From the NCBI GenBank assembly GCA_963814975.1, contig CAWFFB010000026.1, positions 62,001 through 126,000 on the forward strand: a stretch of 64,000 nt of DNA. Direction: 5' to 3'. Under the pieces are notes generated by a model. It did no database searches. It was not told the DNA's origin and was given only the letters and a program-made list of their open reading frames with translations. Of this stretch, positions 55,085-63,908 are shown in pieces; the first letter of the stretch is position 1; every line of letters starts with the position of its first letter. The position numbers and the translations under genes were made by a program. This DNA is from CAVUXJ01 sp963814975. GTDB taxonomy: Bacteria > Acidobacteriota > Vicinamibacteria > Vicinamibacterales > CAVVIG01.

Positions 55085-56608
55085 ATGAAGCGCCTGAACG
55101 GTCTTGGCGGATGCGTGGTGGGCTTGCTCCTGTGCGTCAGCGGCAGTGATGCGGCTGTTGCGCCGGTCTCCGTGACGGATGCAGTCAGGAAGGCGGACAA
55201 GGCGGCGATTCGCGCGCTGGTGCAGAAGCGCGCCGACGTGAATGTCCCGGAGCCGGACGGATCGACGGCGCTGCATTGGGCCGCTTACGCCAACGATTTC
55301 GAGATCGCCGATCTGCTGATTCGGGCCGGCGCCAACGCCAAGGCGGCGAACCGGTACGGCGTGACGCCGCTCGCTCTGGCAAGCAGTAATGGCAACGCGG
55401 CCATCATCGAGGCGTTGGTGAAGGCCGGCGCCGATCCGAACCTCGCGTCGGCTGAAGGTGAAACGCCGCTGATGCTGGCGGCCCGGGCGGGCATCGCGCC
55501 GGCTGTGAGCGCGCTGATCGCCCACGGCGCGAACGTCAACGCGACGGAAAAATGGAAAGGTCAGACGGCGCTGATGTGGGCCGCAGCGGAAGGCCACGTG
55601 GCGGCGGTGCAGGCGCTGGTTGCCGCGGGAGCGGACCTCAACGCCCGTTCGAAGGGAGGCCTGACGCCGTTCCTGTTTGCCGTCCGCGAGAGTCAGGTCG
55701 GTGTCGTCCGCGCCCTGCTGGCCAGCGGAGCGAAGGTCGACGAAACCATTATCGGCGGCCCCCCCCCACGGATTACGAACATCGGCAGAGCGGCGGAAGC
55801 TCCGCGCGGAAGAGGCCCGAGCGCACTGATGTTGGCCGTCAGCAACGCGCATTTCGAGCTCGCGGCGACACTCCTGGACGCCGGTGCCGACCCGAACTTC
55901 GCCCCGCAGGGATGGACGGCGTTACACGAGCTGTCGTGGGTGCGCAAGCCGGGTCAGGGCAGCAACGACCCGACGCCCCCAGGGTCCGGCGCCATGAGCA
56001 GCCTCGAGATCGTCCGACGGCTCGTGGCGCGCGGCGCGAACATCAATGCCGAGGCGAGCGGCCGGCGCAGGGAATCGGTGATGACGCACCTTAACCTGAA
56101 CGGGGGCACCCCGTTCTTCCTCGCGTCCAGGACCTGCGATGTCGAGCTGATGCGCCTGCTGGCCGAGCTCGGTGCCAATACGAAGGCGACGAACGAGGAC
56201 AGCGTCACCCCGCTCATGGCGGCAGCAGGGCTCGGCACGCGATCGACCGGGGAAGACGCGGGCACCGAACCGGAATGCGTCGAAGCCGTCAAGCTCGCGC
56301 TGGAACTCGGGGGCGACGTCAACGCCTACGACGGCTACGGCAACACCGCGATGCACGGTGCAGCGACCAAGCAGATGCCGGCGGTCGTGAAGCTGCTGGC
56401 TGAACGCGGAGCGCTGCCGGTGATGTGGAACTCGCCGAACGATTCGGGCTGGACGCCGCTGCGCATTGCCGTCGGTGTCTGGCGAGCCGGGAACTTCAGG
56501 TTCGACGCGCCGACTGCGAAGGCGATCCAGGAGCTCATGGTCGCGGCGGGTTTCTCGACCGAGCTGGAGAAGGGCAGCACCGTGACCAGCTCGGTACTCG
56601 ACAAGTAA
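55085..56608 (+). CDS. Exported ankyrin-repeat protein
   Basis: 507 residues from ATG 55085 (GGAGG 7 bases upstream). Signal peptide about 1-24. About ten ankyrin repeats follow with the motifs DGSTALHWAAYANDFEIADL, GVTPLALASSNGNAAIIEAL, GETPLMLAARAGIAPAVSAL, GQTALMWAAAEGHVAAVQAL, SALMLAVSNAHFELAATLL and GNTAMHGAATKQ. A longer linker with GGPPPR interrupts the middle. Protein-protein interaction scaffold in the periplasm; partner unknown. Divergent from the cytochrome/PQQ operon. A likely promoter TATAGAAT lies near 55040. Confidence 0.92.
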   Translation: MKRLNGLGGCVVGLLLCVSGSDAAVAPVSVTDAVRKADKAAIRALVQKRADVNVPEPDGSTALHWAAYANDFEIADLLIRAGANAKAANRYGVTPLALASSNGNAAIIEALVKAGADPNLASAEGETPLMLAARAGIAPAVSALIAHGANVNATEKWKGQTALMWAAAEGHVAAVQALVAAGADLNARSKGGLTPFLFAVRESQVGVVRALLASGAKVDETIIGGPPPRITNIGRAAEAPRGRGPSALMLAVSNAHFELAATLLDAGADPNFAPQGWTALHELSWVRKPGQGSNDPTPPGSGAMSSLEIVRRLVARGANINAEASGRRRESVMTHLNLNGGTPFFLASRTCDVELMRLLAELGANTKATNEDSVTPLMAAAGLGTRSTGEDAGTEPECVEAVKLALELGGDVNAYDGYGNTAMHGAATKQMPAVVKLLAERGALPVMWNSPNDSGWTPLRIAVGVWRAGNFRFDAPTAKAIQELMVAAGFSTELEKGSTVTSSVLDK

Positions 56609-56635
56609 CGCGGGTCTGGAGCGACAGGGAAAGAA

Positions 56636-56663
56636 TCTCAAGTCTCGAGTCTCAAGTCTCGAG
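56636..56663. repeat. Heptad repeats TCTCRAG after the ankyrin gene
   Basis: TCTCAAG, TCTCGAG, TCTCAAG, TCTCGAG in perfect 7-base register from 56636 to 56663. The CTCGAG cores are palindromic, so units can pair with each other. It lies 28 bases after the ankyrin stop codon. Confidence 0.75.
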
Positions 56664-56845
56664 TCCGATCAGAATTCAGGCTTTGGGTTTGACGGCCTCG
56701 ACACGGCCGTGGCTAACGTGCGCGGCTGTCGTTGTCTAACGTAGCTTGGCCGGTCTTCGGACCCGTGATGCATCCTCGGACCAGAATCGACCAAGTGGAC
56801 GAAGCGCCCGCGGGGGCTGGAGCCCTCGAGGTTGGACTTCAAACC

Positions 56846-57277
56846 ATGCAGCGTCGCCTCCTGTCGGTCGTTGCCGCATGCGCGCTGCTGGGCGTAGCGA
56901 CACAGGCCCATCATTCCATCTCCGCTGTCTACGACGACACCCAGCGCGTGACCATAGAAGGTGTCGTGACGCAGTTTCAGTTCGTCAATCCTCATCCGAT
57001 TGTCGTGATCGATGTGAAGGATAGCTCCGGAAAAGCACAGCAGTGGCGGCTCGAGATGGACAACCAGCGGGAACTGGCCGATATCGGCTTCACCAGCGAC
57101 ACCCTCAAGCCGGGCGAGCGGCTCGTGGTCATCGGGAGCCTTGCCCGCCGGCAGCCGCAGAGCCTCTACGTCCGCAGGCTGGACCGACCTTCGGACGGCT
57201 TCTCGTACGAACAGGTCGGCAGCAGTCCTAGGATTCGCACGCCCGCTTCGCTCCCTTCGACAGGCCAGTCCCGCTAG
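56846..57277 (+). CDS. DUF6152 family exported protein (2)
   Basis: 143 residues from ATG 56846; the frame is open from 56732, but signal peptide MQRRLLSVVAACALLGVATQ fits only here. The mature protein starts AHHSISAVYDDTQRVTIEGV, then FQFVNPHPIVVIDVKD, QQWRLEMDNQRELADIG and LKPGERLVVIGSLARRQP, the DUF6152 pattern. It ends 6 bases before a dehydrogenase gene, so both are probably cotranscribed. Function unknown. Confidence 0.85.
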   Translation: MQRRLLSVVAACALLGVATQAHHSISAVYDDTQRVTIEGVVTQFQFVNPHPIVVIDVKDSSGKAQQWRLEMDNQRELADIGFTSDTLKPGERLVVIGSLARRQPQSLYVRRLDRPSDGFSYEQVGSSPRIRTPASLPSTGQSR

Positions 57278-57283
57278 CGACCC

Positions 57284-58168
57284 ATGGCCGACCTGGGGTT
57301 CATCGGTCTCGGCCGAATGGGCTCGTACATGGCATCCCATCTACTTGGCGGCGGCCACACGCTCGCGGTGTACGCGCGCCGTCGGGAGGCGGCCGAGCCG
57401 ATCGTGGCCGCTGGCGCGATCGACTGCACCTCGCCGGCCGATGTAGCGCAGCGGAGCGACGTGATCTTCACGATGCTCACCGATACCGCAGCGGTTGAAG
57501 CCGTCACCCTGGGGCGCAACGGCATCGCTGAAGCCGCACATCCGGGGTCGATCCTCGTCGACCACAGCACGATATCCCCGGCAGGCAGTCGTCGCATCGG
57601 CGAGGTCTTGCAGGGTCGGGGCGTCTCAATGCTCGACGCGCCCGTGTCCGGCGGCTGGTGGGCGGCCGAATCCGCCTCGTTGTCGATCATGGTCGGCGGC
57701 GACGACGAGGTCTTCACCCGTTGTCTCCCGCTGCTCGAGCTGATGGGAAAAACCATCACCCATATCGGCGGGCCCGGGGCGGGCCAAATCGCCAAAGCCT
57801 GCAACCAGATCTGCATCGTCGTCACCCAGCTCGGGGTGGCCGAGGCGGTGCTGCTCGCCGAACAGAGCGGGATCGATTTCAACCGCGTGCAGCGCGCGCT
57901 GATGGCGGGACTCGCGGGAAGCCGGGTCCTGGAGGTGCAGGGACCGAAGATGGCCGCACGGCAATTCGAGGGTCAGATTGAGTCGCGGCTACATCACAAG
58001 GACGCGCTGATCGCTCTGGAAGCCGCGCGTGCGCTCGGGCTTCGGCTGCCCGCCGCAGCGCTCGCCGCCGAATCGCTCACGGCCCTCCAGGAACGCGGCG
58101 GCGCAACCCTCGACTCCGCCGCAGTCGTGCTGACACTGGAGCAGAATCAGACCAATCGCGACGCATGA
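57284..58168 (+). CDS. 3-hydroxyisobutyrate-dehydrogenase-family oxidoreductase
   Basis: 294 residues, cytosolic. NAD(P)-binding Rossmann motif GFIGLGRMGSYMA at the N-terminus, the substrate motif DAPVSGG (about residue 123), and the catalytic region GPGAGQIAKACNQ with Lys. All signatures of the 3-hydroxyisobutyrate/tartronate semialdehyde reductase family are present. The specific beta-hydroxyacid is unknown; the following MatC-like dicarboxylate transporter is compatible with an organic-acid substrate (inference). Confidence 0.92.
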   Translation: MADLGFIGLGRMGSYMASHLLGGGHTLAVYARRREAAEPIVAAGAIDCTSPADVAQRSDVIFTMLTDTAAVEAVTLGRNGIAEAAHPGSILVDHSTISPAGSRRIGEVLQGRGVSMLDAPVSGGWWAAESASLSIMVGGDDEVFTRCLPLLELMGKTITHIGGPGAGQIAKACNQICIVVTQLGVAEAVLLAEQSGIDFNRVQRALMAGLAGSRVLEVQGPKMAARQFEGQIESRLHHKDALIALEAARALGLRLPAAALAAESLTALQERGGATLDSAAVVLTLEQNQTNRDA

Positions 58169-58169
58169 A

Positions 58170-58253
58170 TCTGGTCATCTGGTTATCTGGTTGTTTGGTT
58201 ATGGCTGTTTGAATGGTGCAATAACCAGATAACGAGATAACCAGATAACCAAT
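58170..58253. repeat. Inverted octad repeat array at the MatC-like transporter start
   Basis: Four units of the form TCTGGTTA (58170-58201) and, after a 20-base loop, four reverse-complement units TAACCAGA (58222-58253). About 26 of 32 positions pair. The right arm ends 5 bases before ATG 58259, so a hairpin would cover the ribosome-binding region. Period 8, unlike the 7-base arrays elsewhere. Confidence 0.85.
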
Positions 58254-58258
58254 TGAGC

Positions 58259-59531
58259 ATGTCTGTCGAAGTCATCTCCATCCTCGCGCTCGTCGCCATC
58301 TTCCTGATCGCCACCGTGCTGCCGGTGCACATGGGGGCGCTCGCGCTCGTCGCGGCGTTCGTCGTGGGGACCATCGGCGCCGGCGAGTCGACGAGCGACA
58401 TCATCGCAGGCTTCCCTGGCGATCTGTTTCTGATCCTCGTCGGCGTGACCCTGCTTTTCGCAATCGCCAAGGACAACGGCACCGTCGACTGGCTGGTCAA
58501 CATCGCGGTGAACGCGGTCGGCGGCCGGGTCGCGCTGATCCCGTGGGTCATGTTCGGCGTCACCGGCCTCATGACGTGCGTGGGTGCGGTCGTCCCCGCG
58601 GCTGTCGCCATCATCGCGCCGATCGGCATGGGCTTCGCGCTGCGTTACAGGATCAAGCCCGTTCTGATGGGGCTGATGATCATCAACGGCGCGAGCGCCG
58701 GCGGGTTCTCGCCGCTCAGCATCTTTGGCAGTATCGTCAACGGGGTGGTCCAGCGGAATGGCCTGCCGGGCAGCCCGCCGCTGCTCTTTCTGAGCTCGAT
58801 GCTGTTCAACCTCGTGCTGGGCGCCGTCGTGTTCATGCTCTTCGGTGGCCGCCCGCTGCTGGGCCAGCGGGATGTGAGGACCTCCGCAGCCGGCGACGAC
58901 AGCCCGCCGGACGTGCACGTGAGGGTGACGAACCTGGACCGCCACCGGATTCTGACACTGATCGGGATTGCCGGACTTGCCATTGGGGCGCTGTTCTACG
59001 GCCTGGACGTCGGCTTCATGGCCATCACCGTCGCGGTGCTGCTGTCGCTGGCGGCGCCGAACGCGACGAAGCACGCCGTCAACAAGGTCGCGTGGCCCAC
59101 TGTGCTGCTGATCTGCGGGATCGTGACCTACGTCTCGCTGATGGAGCGGATCGGCACGATCGACTATCTGGGCAACAGCGTCGCCCGCATCGGCACTCCG
59201 CTCGTTCGCCGCCGTGCTCATCTGCTACATCGGCGCCGTCGTGTCGGCCTTCGCCTCGACGACCGGCATTCTCGGTGCGCTGATCCCGCTGGCGGTACCG
59301 TTCCTGCTCACCGGCGAGATCGGTGCGGTGGGGTTGATCATCGCGCTGTCGATCTCTTCGTCGGTGGTCGATTCCAGCCCGTTCTCGACCAGCGGCGCCC
59401 TGGTGGTGGCGCACTCTCCCGACGACCAGCGCGACCGGGTCTTCAAGGAGCTGATGGTCTGGGGCTTTTCGATGGTGGCCATTGCCCCGCTCGTGACCTG
59501 GCTGGTCTTCGTCGTCCCGCGGTGGCTGTAG
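58259..59531 (+). CDS. MatC-like dicarboxylate transporter, one frameshift
   Basis: About 423 residues after repair. Start ATG 58259 (TTG 58253 also possible). Inner-membrane carrier with about 11 hydrophobic segments; the N-terminal half (ALVAAFVVGTIGAGESTSD, IIAGFPGDLFLILVGVTLLF, IINGASAGGFSPLSIFG) matches the MatC N-terminal family, and SSSVVDSSPFSTSGALVVA near the end is the C-terminal counterpart. One extra base near 59200 (ctcgttcgccgcc) splits it; the second frame starts AAVLICYIGAVVSAFASTTG. Transport of malonate- or malate-like acids is likely. Preceded by the octad hairpin. Confidence 0.82.
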
Positions 59532-59537
59532 GAAAAA

Positions 59538-59657
59538 CCTGAAACCTGAAATCTGAAACCTGAATCAGACTTCAGAGCTTCAGACATGAGACCGGAGAGT
59601 TTCCCCTGTAGCTACGACCTGTCTGATCAGACTTGAGACTTCAGACTTGAGACTTTC
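59538..59657. repeat. Two heptad arrays between convergent genes
   Basis: First array: CCTGAAA (59538, 59545), TCTGAAA (59552), CCTGAAT (59559), then CAGACTT-type units (59566-59587) that are its reverse complement. Second array: GACTTGA, GACTTCA, GACTTGA, GACTTTC from 59630 to 59657. Both lie between the transporter and the cytochrome gene on the opposite strand. Confidence 0.8.
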
Positions 59658-59669
59658 CTCTGAACTTCC

Positions 59670-60212
59670 CTACGGCATCTTGTCTGGAAAGCGGACGATG
59701 AAGCCGTCCCGGTTCGGCATGCGGACCTTCGGCAGCGTGTTGGCGTTCATGACGTCGTTCTCGCCGATGAGGTTGTTGAGGCGGAGGATGTAGGCGGTGA
59801 GCGCATAGACTTCCTCGTTCGTGAGCGTTCGCGGCTTCGGAAACGGCATGGCGCGCCGCGTGAAGTCGAACAAGGTCGTGGCGTACGGCCAGAAGTTGGC
59901 GACCGTTTTCGTCGTGTCGATCCCGTTGGCGAGCGGCTGTCCGCCGACCAGCGCCGCGTTCACGCCGCCTTTGCCGTTCGCGCCGTGGCACGGGGCGCAC
60001 TTCTGAGCGTAAATCGGTGCGCCCTGCGCCGGCGTGCCGCTGCCTGGCGGCAGGCCGGCCCCGTCCGGCTTGATCGTAATGTCCCAGGCCGCGATGTCGG
60101 CGGGCGAAATCGGCGTGCCGAGGTTCGGCCCCTGAGCGAAAGCCGCACCCGGCGCGACGGCGAGCGCGATCACGACGGCGGCGAGCGCCGCCAGGCCACT
60201 AGGCGTAAACAT
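59670..60212 (-). CDS. Exported mono-haem cytochrome c, partner of SoxC-like dehydrogenase
   Basis: 180 residues from ATG 60212, which overlaps the 3' end of the dehydrogenase gene (stop 60199) by 14 bases. Signal peptide about 1-26. Haem motif CAPCHGANGKGG near residue 73, an axial Met (RRAMPFPKP) and a C-terminal extension NRDGFIVRFPDKMP. This is the arrangement of SorAB/SoxCD-type sulfite or sulfane dehydrogenase cytochrome subunits. Electron acceptor of the molybdoenzyme (inference from overlap). Confidence 0.9.
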   Translation of the reverse strand: MFTPSGLAALAAVVIALAVAPGAAFAQGPNLGTPISPADIAAWDITIKPDGAGLPPGSGTPAQGAPIYAQKCAPCHGANGKGGVNAALVGGQPLANGIDTTKTVANFWPYATTLFDFTRRAMPFPKPRTLTNEEVYALTAYILRLNNLIGENDVMNANTLPKVRMPNRDGFIVRFPDKMP

Positions 60213-61519
60213 GTTTCACCTCGCCGCTGCGCTCAACCCCCCAGCTCGTGAGGGTGTTGTAGTGCTGCGTCGGGAACGCCATCACGTTCGGGATCCCGGT
60301 GGTCTCGCCTCGTCGCGCGACGATCTCGGCGCGCGTCGGCTGCGCATTGCCGGCTTCATCCCACGCGCGGCTTTGCAAGACGGCTGGTCCGCCATCCCAG
60401 CGCCACGGCGCACGGAACCGGGTGAACGCCTTGGCAGTTTACCGGTTCCTGCAAGGCCGCCGGTGCCCAGGTCTTGCCACCGTCGGCCGAGACCATCACC
60501 TTCGAGATCCGTCCGTTCCCGGAATACGCGACGCCGGAGATCTCGTAGAGGCCGGGTCCGCTCAACTTCAGGCCAGGCGACGGGTGAGTAATGAAGGACT
60601 TCACCTCCTGGAGGAAATAGAACTGGTATGCCTTTCCGCCGGGCAGGATCTGCGCGTACGTCCGCGATTCGTAGAAGCTCATGGCGGGGGCGTCGGCCAG
60701 CTCGAGCCGCCGCAGATACTTGATGTTCATGTTGCCTTCCCAGCCGGGAAGGAGCAGGCGCATCGGATAGCCGTTGCCAGGCATGAGCCGTTCGCCGTTC
60801 TGGTACAGCGCGATCATGGCGTCGTCGAGCGCCTTGCTGATCGGCACGCTGCGGCTCACGGCCAGCGAGTCCGCGCCTTCGGCGATGAGCCATTTCGCCT
60901 TCGGGTCGATGCCGGTTTCGCCGAGCAGGGTGGAGAGCATGACGCCTGTCCACTCGGCGCAGGAGACGAGGCCGTGAAGCGCCTGGGCATTGACATTCAG
61001 CGGCTCCTTCGAGGCGAGCAGCGCGCCGTTTCCTCCGCATTCGACGAACGCCATGCGCGACACCATCGGATAGCGCATGAGCGCGTCGAGGGTGAAGACG
61101 AGCGGCCGCTGCACGAGTCCGTGGATCACCAGGCGGTGCTTGTCGGGGTCGATGTCCGGGTTGCCGGAATGCGAGATGATGAAGTGCAGCCCGTTGGGCG
61201 TGATCGTGCCGTTCAGCAGGTGGTGCGGCGTTCGCGCGTGCGAGGTGCGCGTCTCACCCTTGGGATTGCTCAGCGTGCGCGCGACACGTTGTTTCTCGAA
61301 CCGCGAGGGCGCTTCGTAGTCAGTGAGCAGGGTGCCGGCGCTCGCGCTCCACGGATCGTCGGCGAGCTGCTGGGCAGCGGCTGAATCGCTGAGCACATAC
61401 CCGGTCATGGCTGCGGCGAAGGCGGCGCCACCCCTGAGCAGGGAGCGGCGGTCGAGCAACCCGTTTCCCGCCACGGCTTCCAGGTCTTCCCGTCGCCTGG
61501 TCTTGCGACTGCTGCGCAT
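60199..61519 (-). CDS. SoxC-like sulfite/sulfane dehydrogenase (molybdopterin), one frameshift
   Basis: About 439 residues after repair. ATG 61519 with GAGGAGGGG upstream. The N-terminus has a Tat signal (DRRSLLRGGAAFAAAM). Motifs: TPHHLLNGTITPNGLHFI, FVECGGNGALL (molybdenum-ligating Cys), CAEWTGVMLSTLLGETG, GYPMRLLLPGWEGNMNIKYL, and the C-terminal dimerisation domain YSGNGRISKVMVSADGGKTW. An extra base near 60441 (gtaaactgcc) shifts the last 80 residues, restored as AKAFTRFRAPWRWDGGPAV and ending KHVYA at 60199. Periplasmic oxidation of sulfite or a related sulfur compound. No other sox genes are in view. Confidence 0.88.
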
Positions 61520-61603
61520 CGCCCCTCCTCTTCGTGTTGTTCCTGACCCGATGATGACAGGATACAGCGAGTCGCGAAATTTCAGGATGCGGAAGAGGAA
61601 AAA

Positions 61604-61659
61604 TCTGAAGCCTGAAATCTGAAACCTGGTCAGACTTCAGATTTCAGATTTCAGACTTG
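61604..61659. repeat. Inverted heptad repeat block
   Basis: TCTGAAG (61604), CCTGAAA (61611), TCTGAAA (61618), CCTGGTC (61625), then AGACTTC (61632), AGATTTC (61639, 61646), AGACTTG (61653). The two halves are reverse complements: arms of 24 bases (61605-61628 and 61631-61654) pair at 20 positions and wobble at the other 4. Lies between the cupin gene 3' end and the SoxC-like gene 5' end, both on the minus strand; terminator or insulator is plausible. Confidence 0.85.
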
Positions 61660-61673
61660 CAGATATGAGACGG

Positions 61674-62159
61674 TTACCGCTGCGCCGTCCCGGCGGCTTT
61701 CTCGACTCGAGTCGTCTGCACAGGGCCCATCCCGATGATTTGCACCGTCACGTCCTCGGTCTTCGCGCCATCGAAATGATGACCGTTGGCAGGATGGAAG
61801 ACGTAGCCACCGGCTTTGATTGGAATCATCTTGCTCTGGTCGCCGCTGTCGCTTTCCGGTCCGAGGGCCACCCACCAGGTACCTTTGAGGACTGTGACGT
61901 ACCGATCCTGGTTATGAAAATGCGGCGTGCCGATGCGCCCGGCAGGAAAGGTATTCCGCACCACATACATCCCCGGCTTGGTGGGATCGCCGGCGATTCT
62001 GATTTGGGTGGCACCTTCGGCCGGCCGCAGGTCGTCGGGCTGCGCCGCGACGAACCCGTACTGGTCAACCTTCGCAGACTGCCCGGATGCCAAGGGGCCC
62101 GTCAACATCAACGTCCCGAAGACGAGGCAGACCCATCTGATCGACCATGAGCGTGTCAT
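61674..62159 (-). CDS. Exported cupin-domain protein
   Basis: 161 residues from ATG 62159 (AAGGACAC upstream; the open frame to 62240 has no ribosome site). Signal peptide about 1-27. Single cupin barrel: RNTFPAGRIGTPHFHNQDRY holds the first metal-binding His cluster, GTWWVALG follows, and GGYVFHPANGHHFDGAK the second His. Cupin families include dioxygenases and binding proteins, so no substrate is assigned. Confidence 0.88.
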   Translation of the reverse strand: MTRSWSIRWVCLVFGTLMLTGPLASGQSAKVDQYGFVAAQPDDLRPAEGATQIRIAGDPTKPGMYVVRNTFPAGRIGTPHFHNQDRYVTVLKGTWWVALGPESDSGDQSKMIPIKAGGYVFHPANGHHFDGAKTEDVTVQIIGMGPVQTTRVEKAAGTAQR

Positions 62160-62290
62160 CAACGTGTCCTTTGCAAGATGTTTACAAACGCCGACGGAAG
62201 CGCCGAACAGGGCAGGAATCTGGCTGCGTTTGAGCGTCAATCGACCCAGGAATTCGAGCGTTTTCGGAGTTTAGCATGGGACGCCGCCGC

Positions 62291-63520
62291 TTACTTCTTG
62301 TAGGTAATGCGGTAAATTGCATTGGCCTGGTCGTCGGACACCAGCACCGAGCCATCCGGCATGACCAGCACGTCCGCCGGGCGTCCCCACACCGTACCAT
62401 CTGCCTGGAGCCATCCTTCCGCGAACGGCTCGTCCTTGGTCACCTTCTTGCCGCTCGCATCGAGGCGGGCCAGCATCAGGCGGAAACCGATCCTTGGAAG
62501 CTTGGGACGCTGAGCCGGGATAGAGCCGTGTTCCACGAAGATTATCTGATTTCGGAAATCAGGCGGGAATAGCGAACCTGTATAGAAGCGCATTCCCAGC
62601 GAGGCGACATGTGGTCCGAGATTCTGAGCCGGCGGCTCGAACTTGCTGCAGGGTGTGCCGGGCCCCGCGGGATCCTCGATCGTTCCTCCATGGCAATAGG
62701 GATAACCGAAGTGGAGTCCGCTCCGCGGGGCACGGTTCAACTCGTCGGGTGGAATCTCCCCGCCCATCCCGTCGCGGCCGTTGTCCGTGAACCATAATTC
62801 CCTGGTCACCGGGTGCCAATCGAAACCCACCGTGTTGCGGATGCCACTCGCAAAGATCTCCTGTCCCGTGCCGTCCGGCTTCATCCGCATGATGCTTGCG
62901 AAGCGCTTGTCTGCAGGGATCGAATCGCCTGCCGGATTCTTGTATTCGGTGACGGTCGGATCGCAATAGTCGGTGCAGGGCGATCCGATCGGCACGTAGA
63001 GCAAGCCATCGGGACCGAAGGCGATGAAGTGCCATTGATGGAGCCGCAGATTGGGAAAATTCTCGTAAAGGACGACCGGCGCTGGGGGATTGGTGAGTTG
63101 CGCCTCGATGTTGTCGTAACGTAACAGGCGCGTCGTGTCGGCGACAAAGAGCGACCCGTTGCGGAACGCCAGGCCATTGGGCATATTGAGGCCCTTGGCA
63201 ATCACGATCACTTCGTCCGCTTTGTTGTCCTTATTGCGATCGACGATGGCATAGACGTTTCCGACACCGATGACCCTCGAACCGACGAAGAGCGTTCCAT
63301 TCGGGCTCAGCACCATCGATCGCGCATTTCTCACGTCGCTGGCGTACAGCTCGATGCTGAACCCCGCCGGCAATTTGATGGTGTCGAGCCGGGGCGTGGA
63401 AGGCGCCGGCGCGGCAGGGGCCGGCGGGGGAGGTGTCTGTGCGGCCGGTGGCTGCGCCATGACCGATGAGCAGACCCCCGCGATCAACAGAACACTGACC
63501 AACGCGCGAATCCCAGCCAT
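62291..63520 (-). CDS. Exported sorbosone/glucose dehydrogenase-like beta-propeller
   Basis: 409 residues from ATG 63520 (AAAAGGAC 8 bases upstream; ATG 63550 lacks one). Signal peptide, then a Pro/Ala-rich linker (QTPPPPAPAAPAPSTP), then a six-bladed propeller: LPAGFSIELYASDVRNARSM, GLNMPNGLAFRNGSLFVADT, HQWHFIAFGPDGLLYVPIGS, GIRNTVGFDWHPVTRELWFT, NGRDGMGGEIPPDELN and GRPADVLVMPDGSVLVSDDQ. These match the PQQ-dependent aldose sugar/sorbosone dehydrogenase family. Cysteines CTDYC and YCHGG...PC may form disulfides. Periplasmic. Confidence 0.9.
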   Translation of the reverse strand: MAGIRALVSVLLIAGVCSSVMAQPPAAQTPPPPAPAAPAPSTPRLDTIKLPAGFSIELYASDVRNARSMVLSPNGTLFVGSRVIGVGNVYAIVDRNKDNKADEVIVIAKGLNMPNGLAFRNGSLFVADTTRLLRYDNIEAQLTNPPAPVVLYENFPNLRLHQWHFIAFGPDGLLYVPIGSPCTDYCDPTVTEYKNPAGDSIPADKRFASIMRMKPDGTGQEIFASGIRNTVGFDWHPVTRELWFTDNGRDGMGGEIPPDELNRAPRSGLHFGYPYCHGGTIEDPAGPGTPCSKFEPPAQNLGPHVASLGMRFYTGSLFPPDFRNQIIFVEHGSIPAQRPKLPRIGFRLMLARLDASGKKVTKDEPFAEGWLQADGTVWGRPADVLVMPDGSVLVSDDQANAIYRITYKK

Positions 63521-63908
63521 TGCGTGTCCTTTTTCTTGCCCGCCGATCAATCGGCAGCGCCGAAACGGCGCAAGTATATCCTGCGGCGCTCAAATCCCAA
63601 CGAGGCCGGTCCTCGGTGCGGCGATCGACACCACGGAACACTACCGGAACACGACGAGAGTGTTGCGCTGAGAATGGCAAAGCCGTGGCCACTCCGACTT
63701 TTCATCAGCTCAAGGAGGGGGCATCATGATTATGCCGGCGAAGGCGCCGCACCAGTGAGTGTCGATCAGGAACAACGCCTTCGGTCCGCTGGAGGCGATT
63801 GGCTACATCGCCATCAACATGGATGACCCGAGCGAGTGCGGCTGCTCGCTCTCAGCCGGGCGTTCGGCCACAGCTGAGAGCTGAATGTGAAAGCTGACAG
63901 CTGTTCAG
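63521..63908. other. Intergenic region, no clear gene, heptad-like repeats at its right end
   Basis: No convincing gene. A frame from about 63765 to 63883 reads NNAFGPLEAIGYIAINMDDP and ends soon after; it lacks a start and may be a decayed fragment. At 63872-63910, AGCTGAG, AGCTGAA, AGCTGAC, AGCTGTT and CAGCT form a near-7-base array with self-complementary ends, next to the stop of the following minus-strand gene. Confidence 0.45.

Noticed and set aside
58170..58253. Inverted termini of an insertion sequence
   Set aside because: The arms are built from internal tandem octads and enclose only 20 bases; there is no transposase.
63672..63883. A small gene between the sorbosone-type enzyme and the right edge
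   Set aside because: Frames are short, lack consistent start and ribosome site, and match nothing I recognise; at best a decayed fragment.
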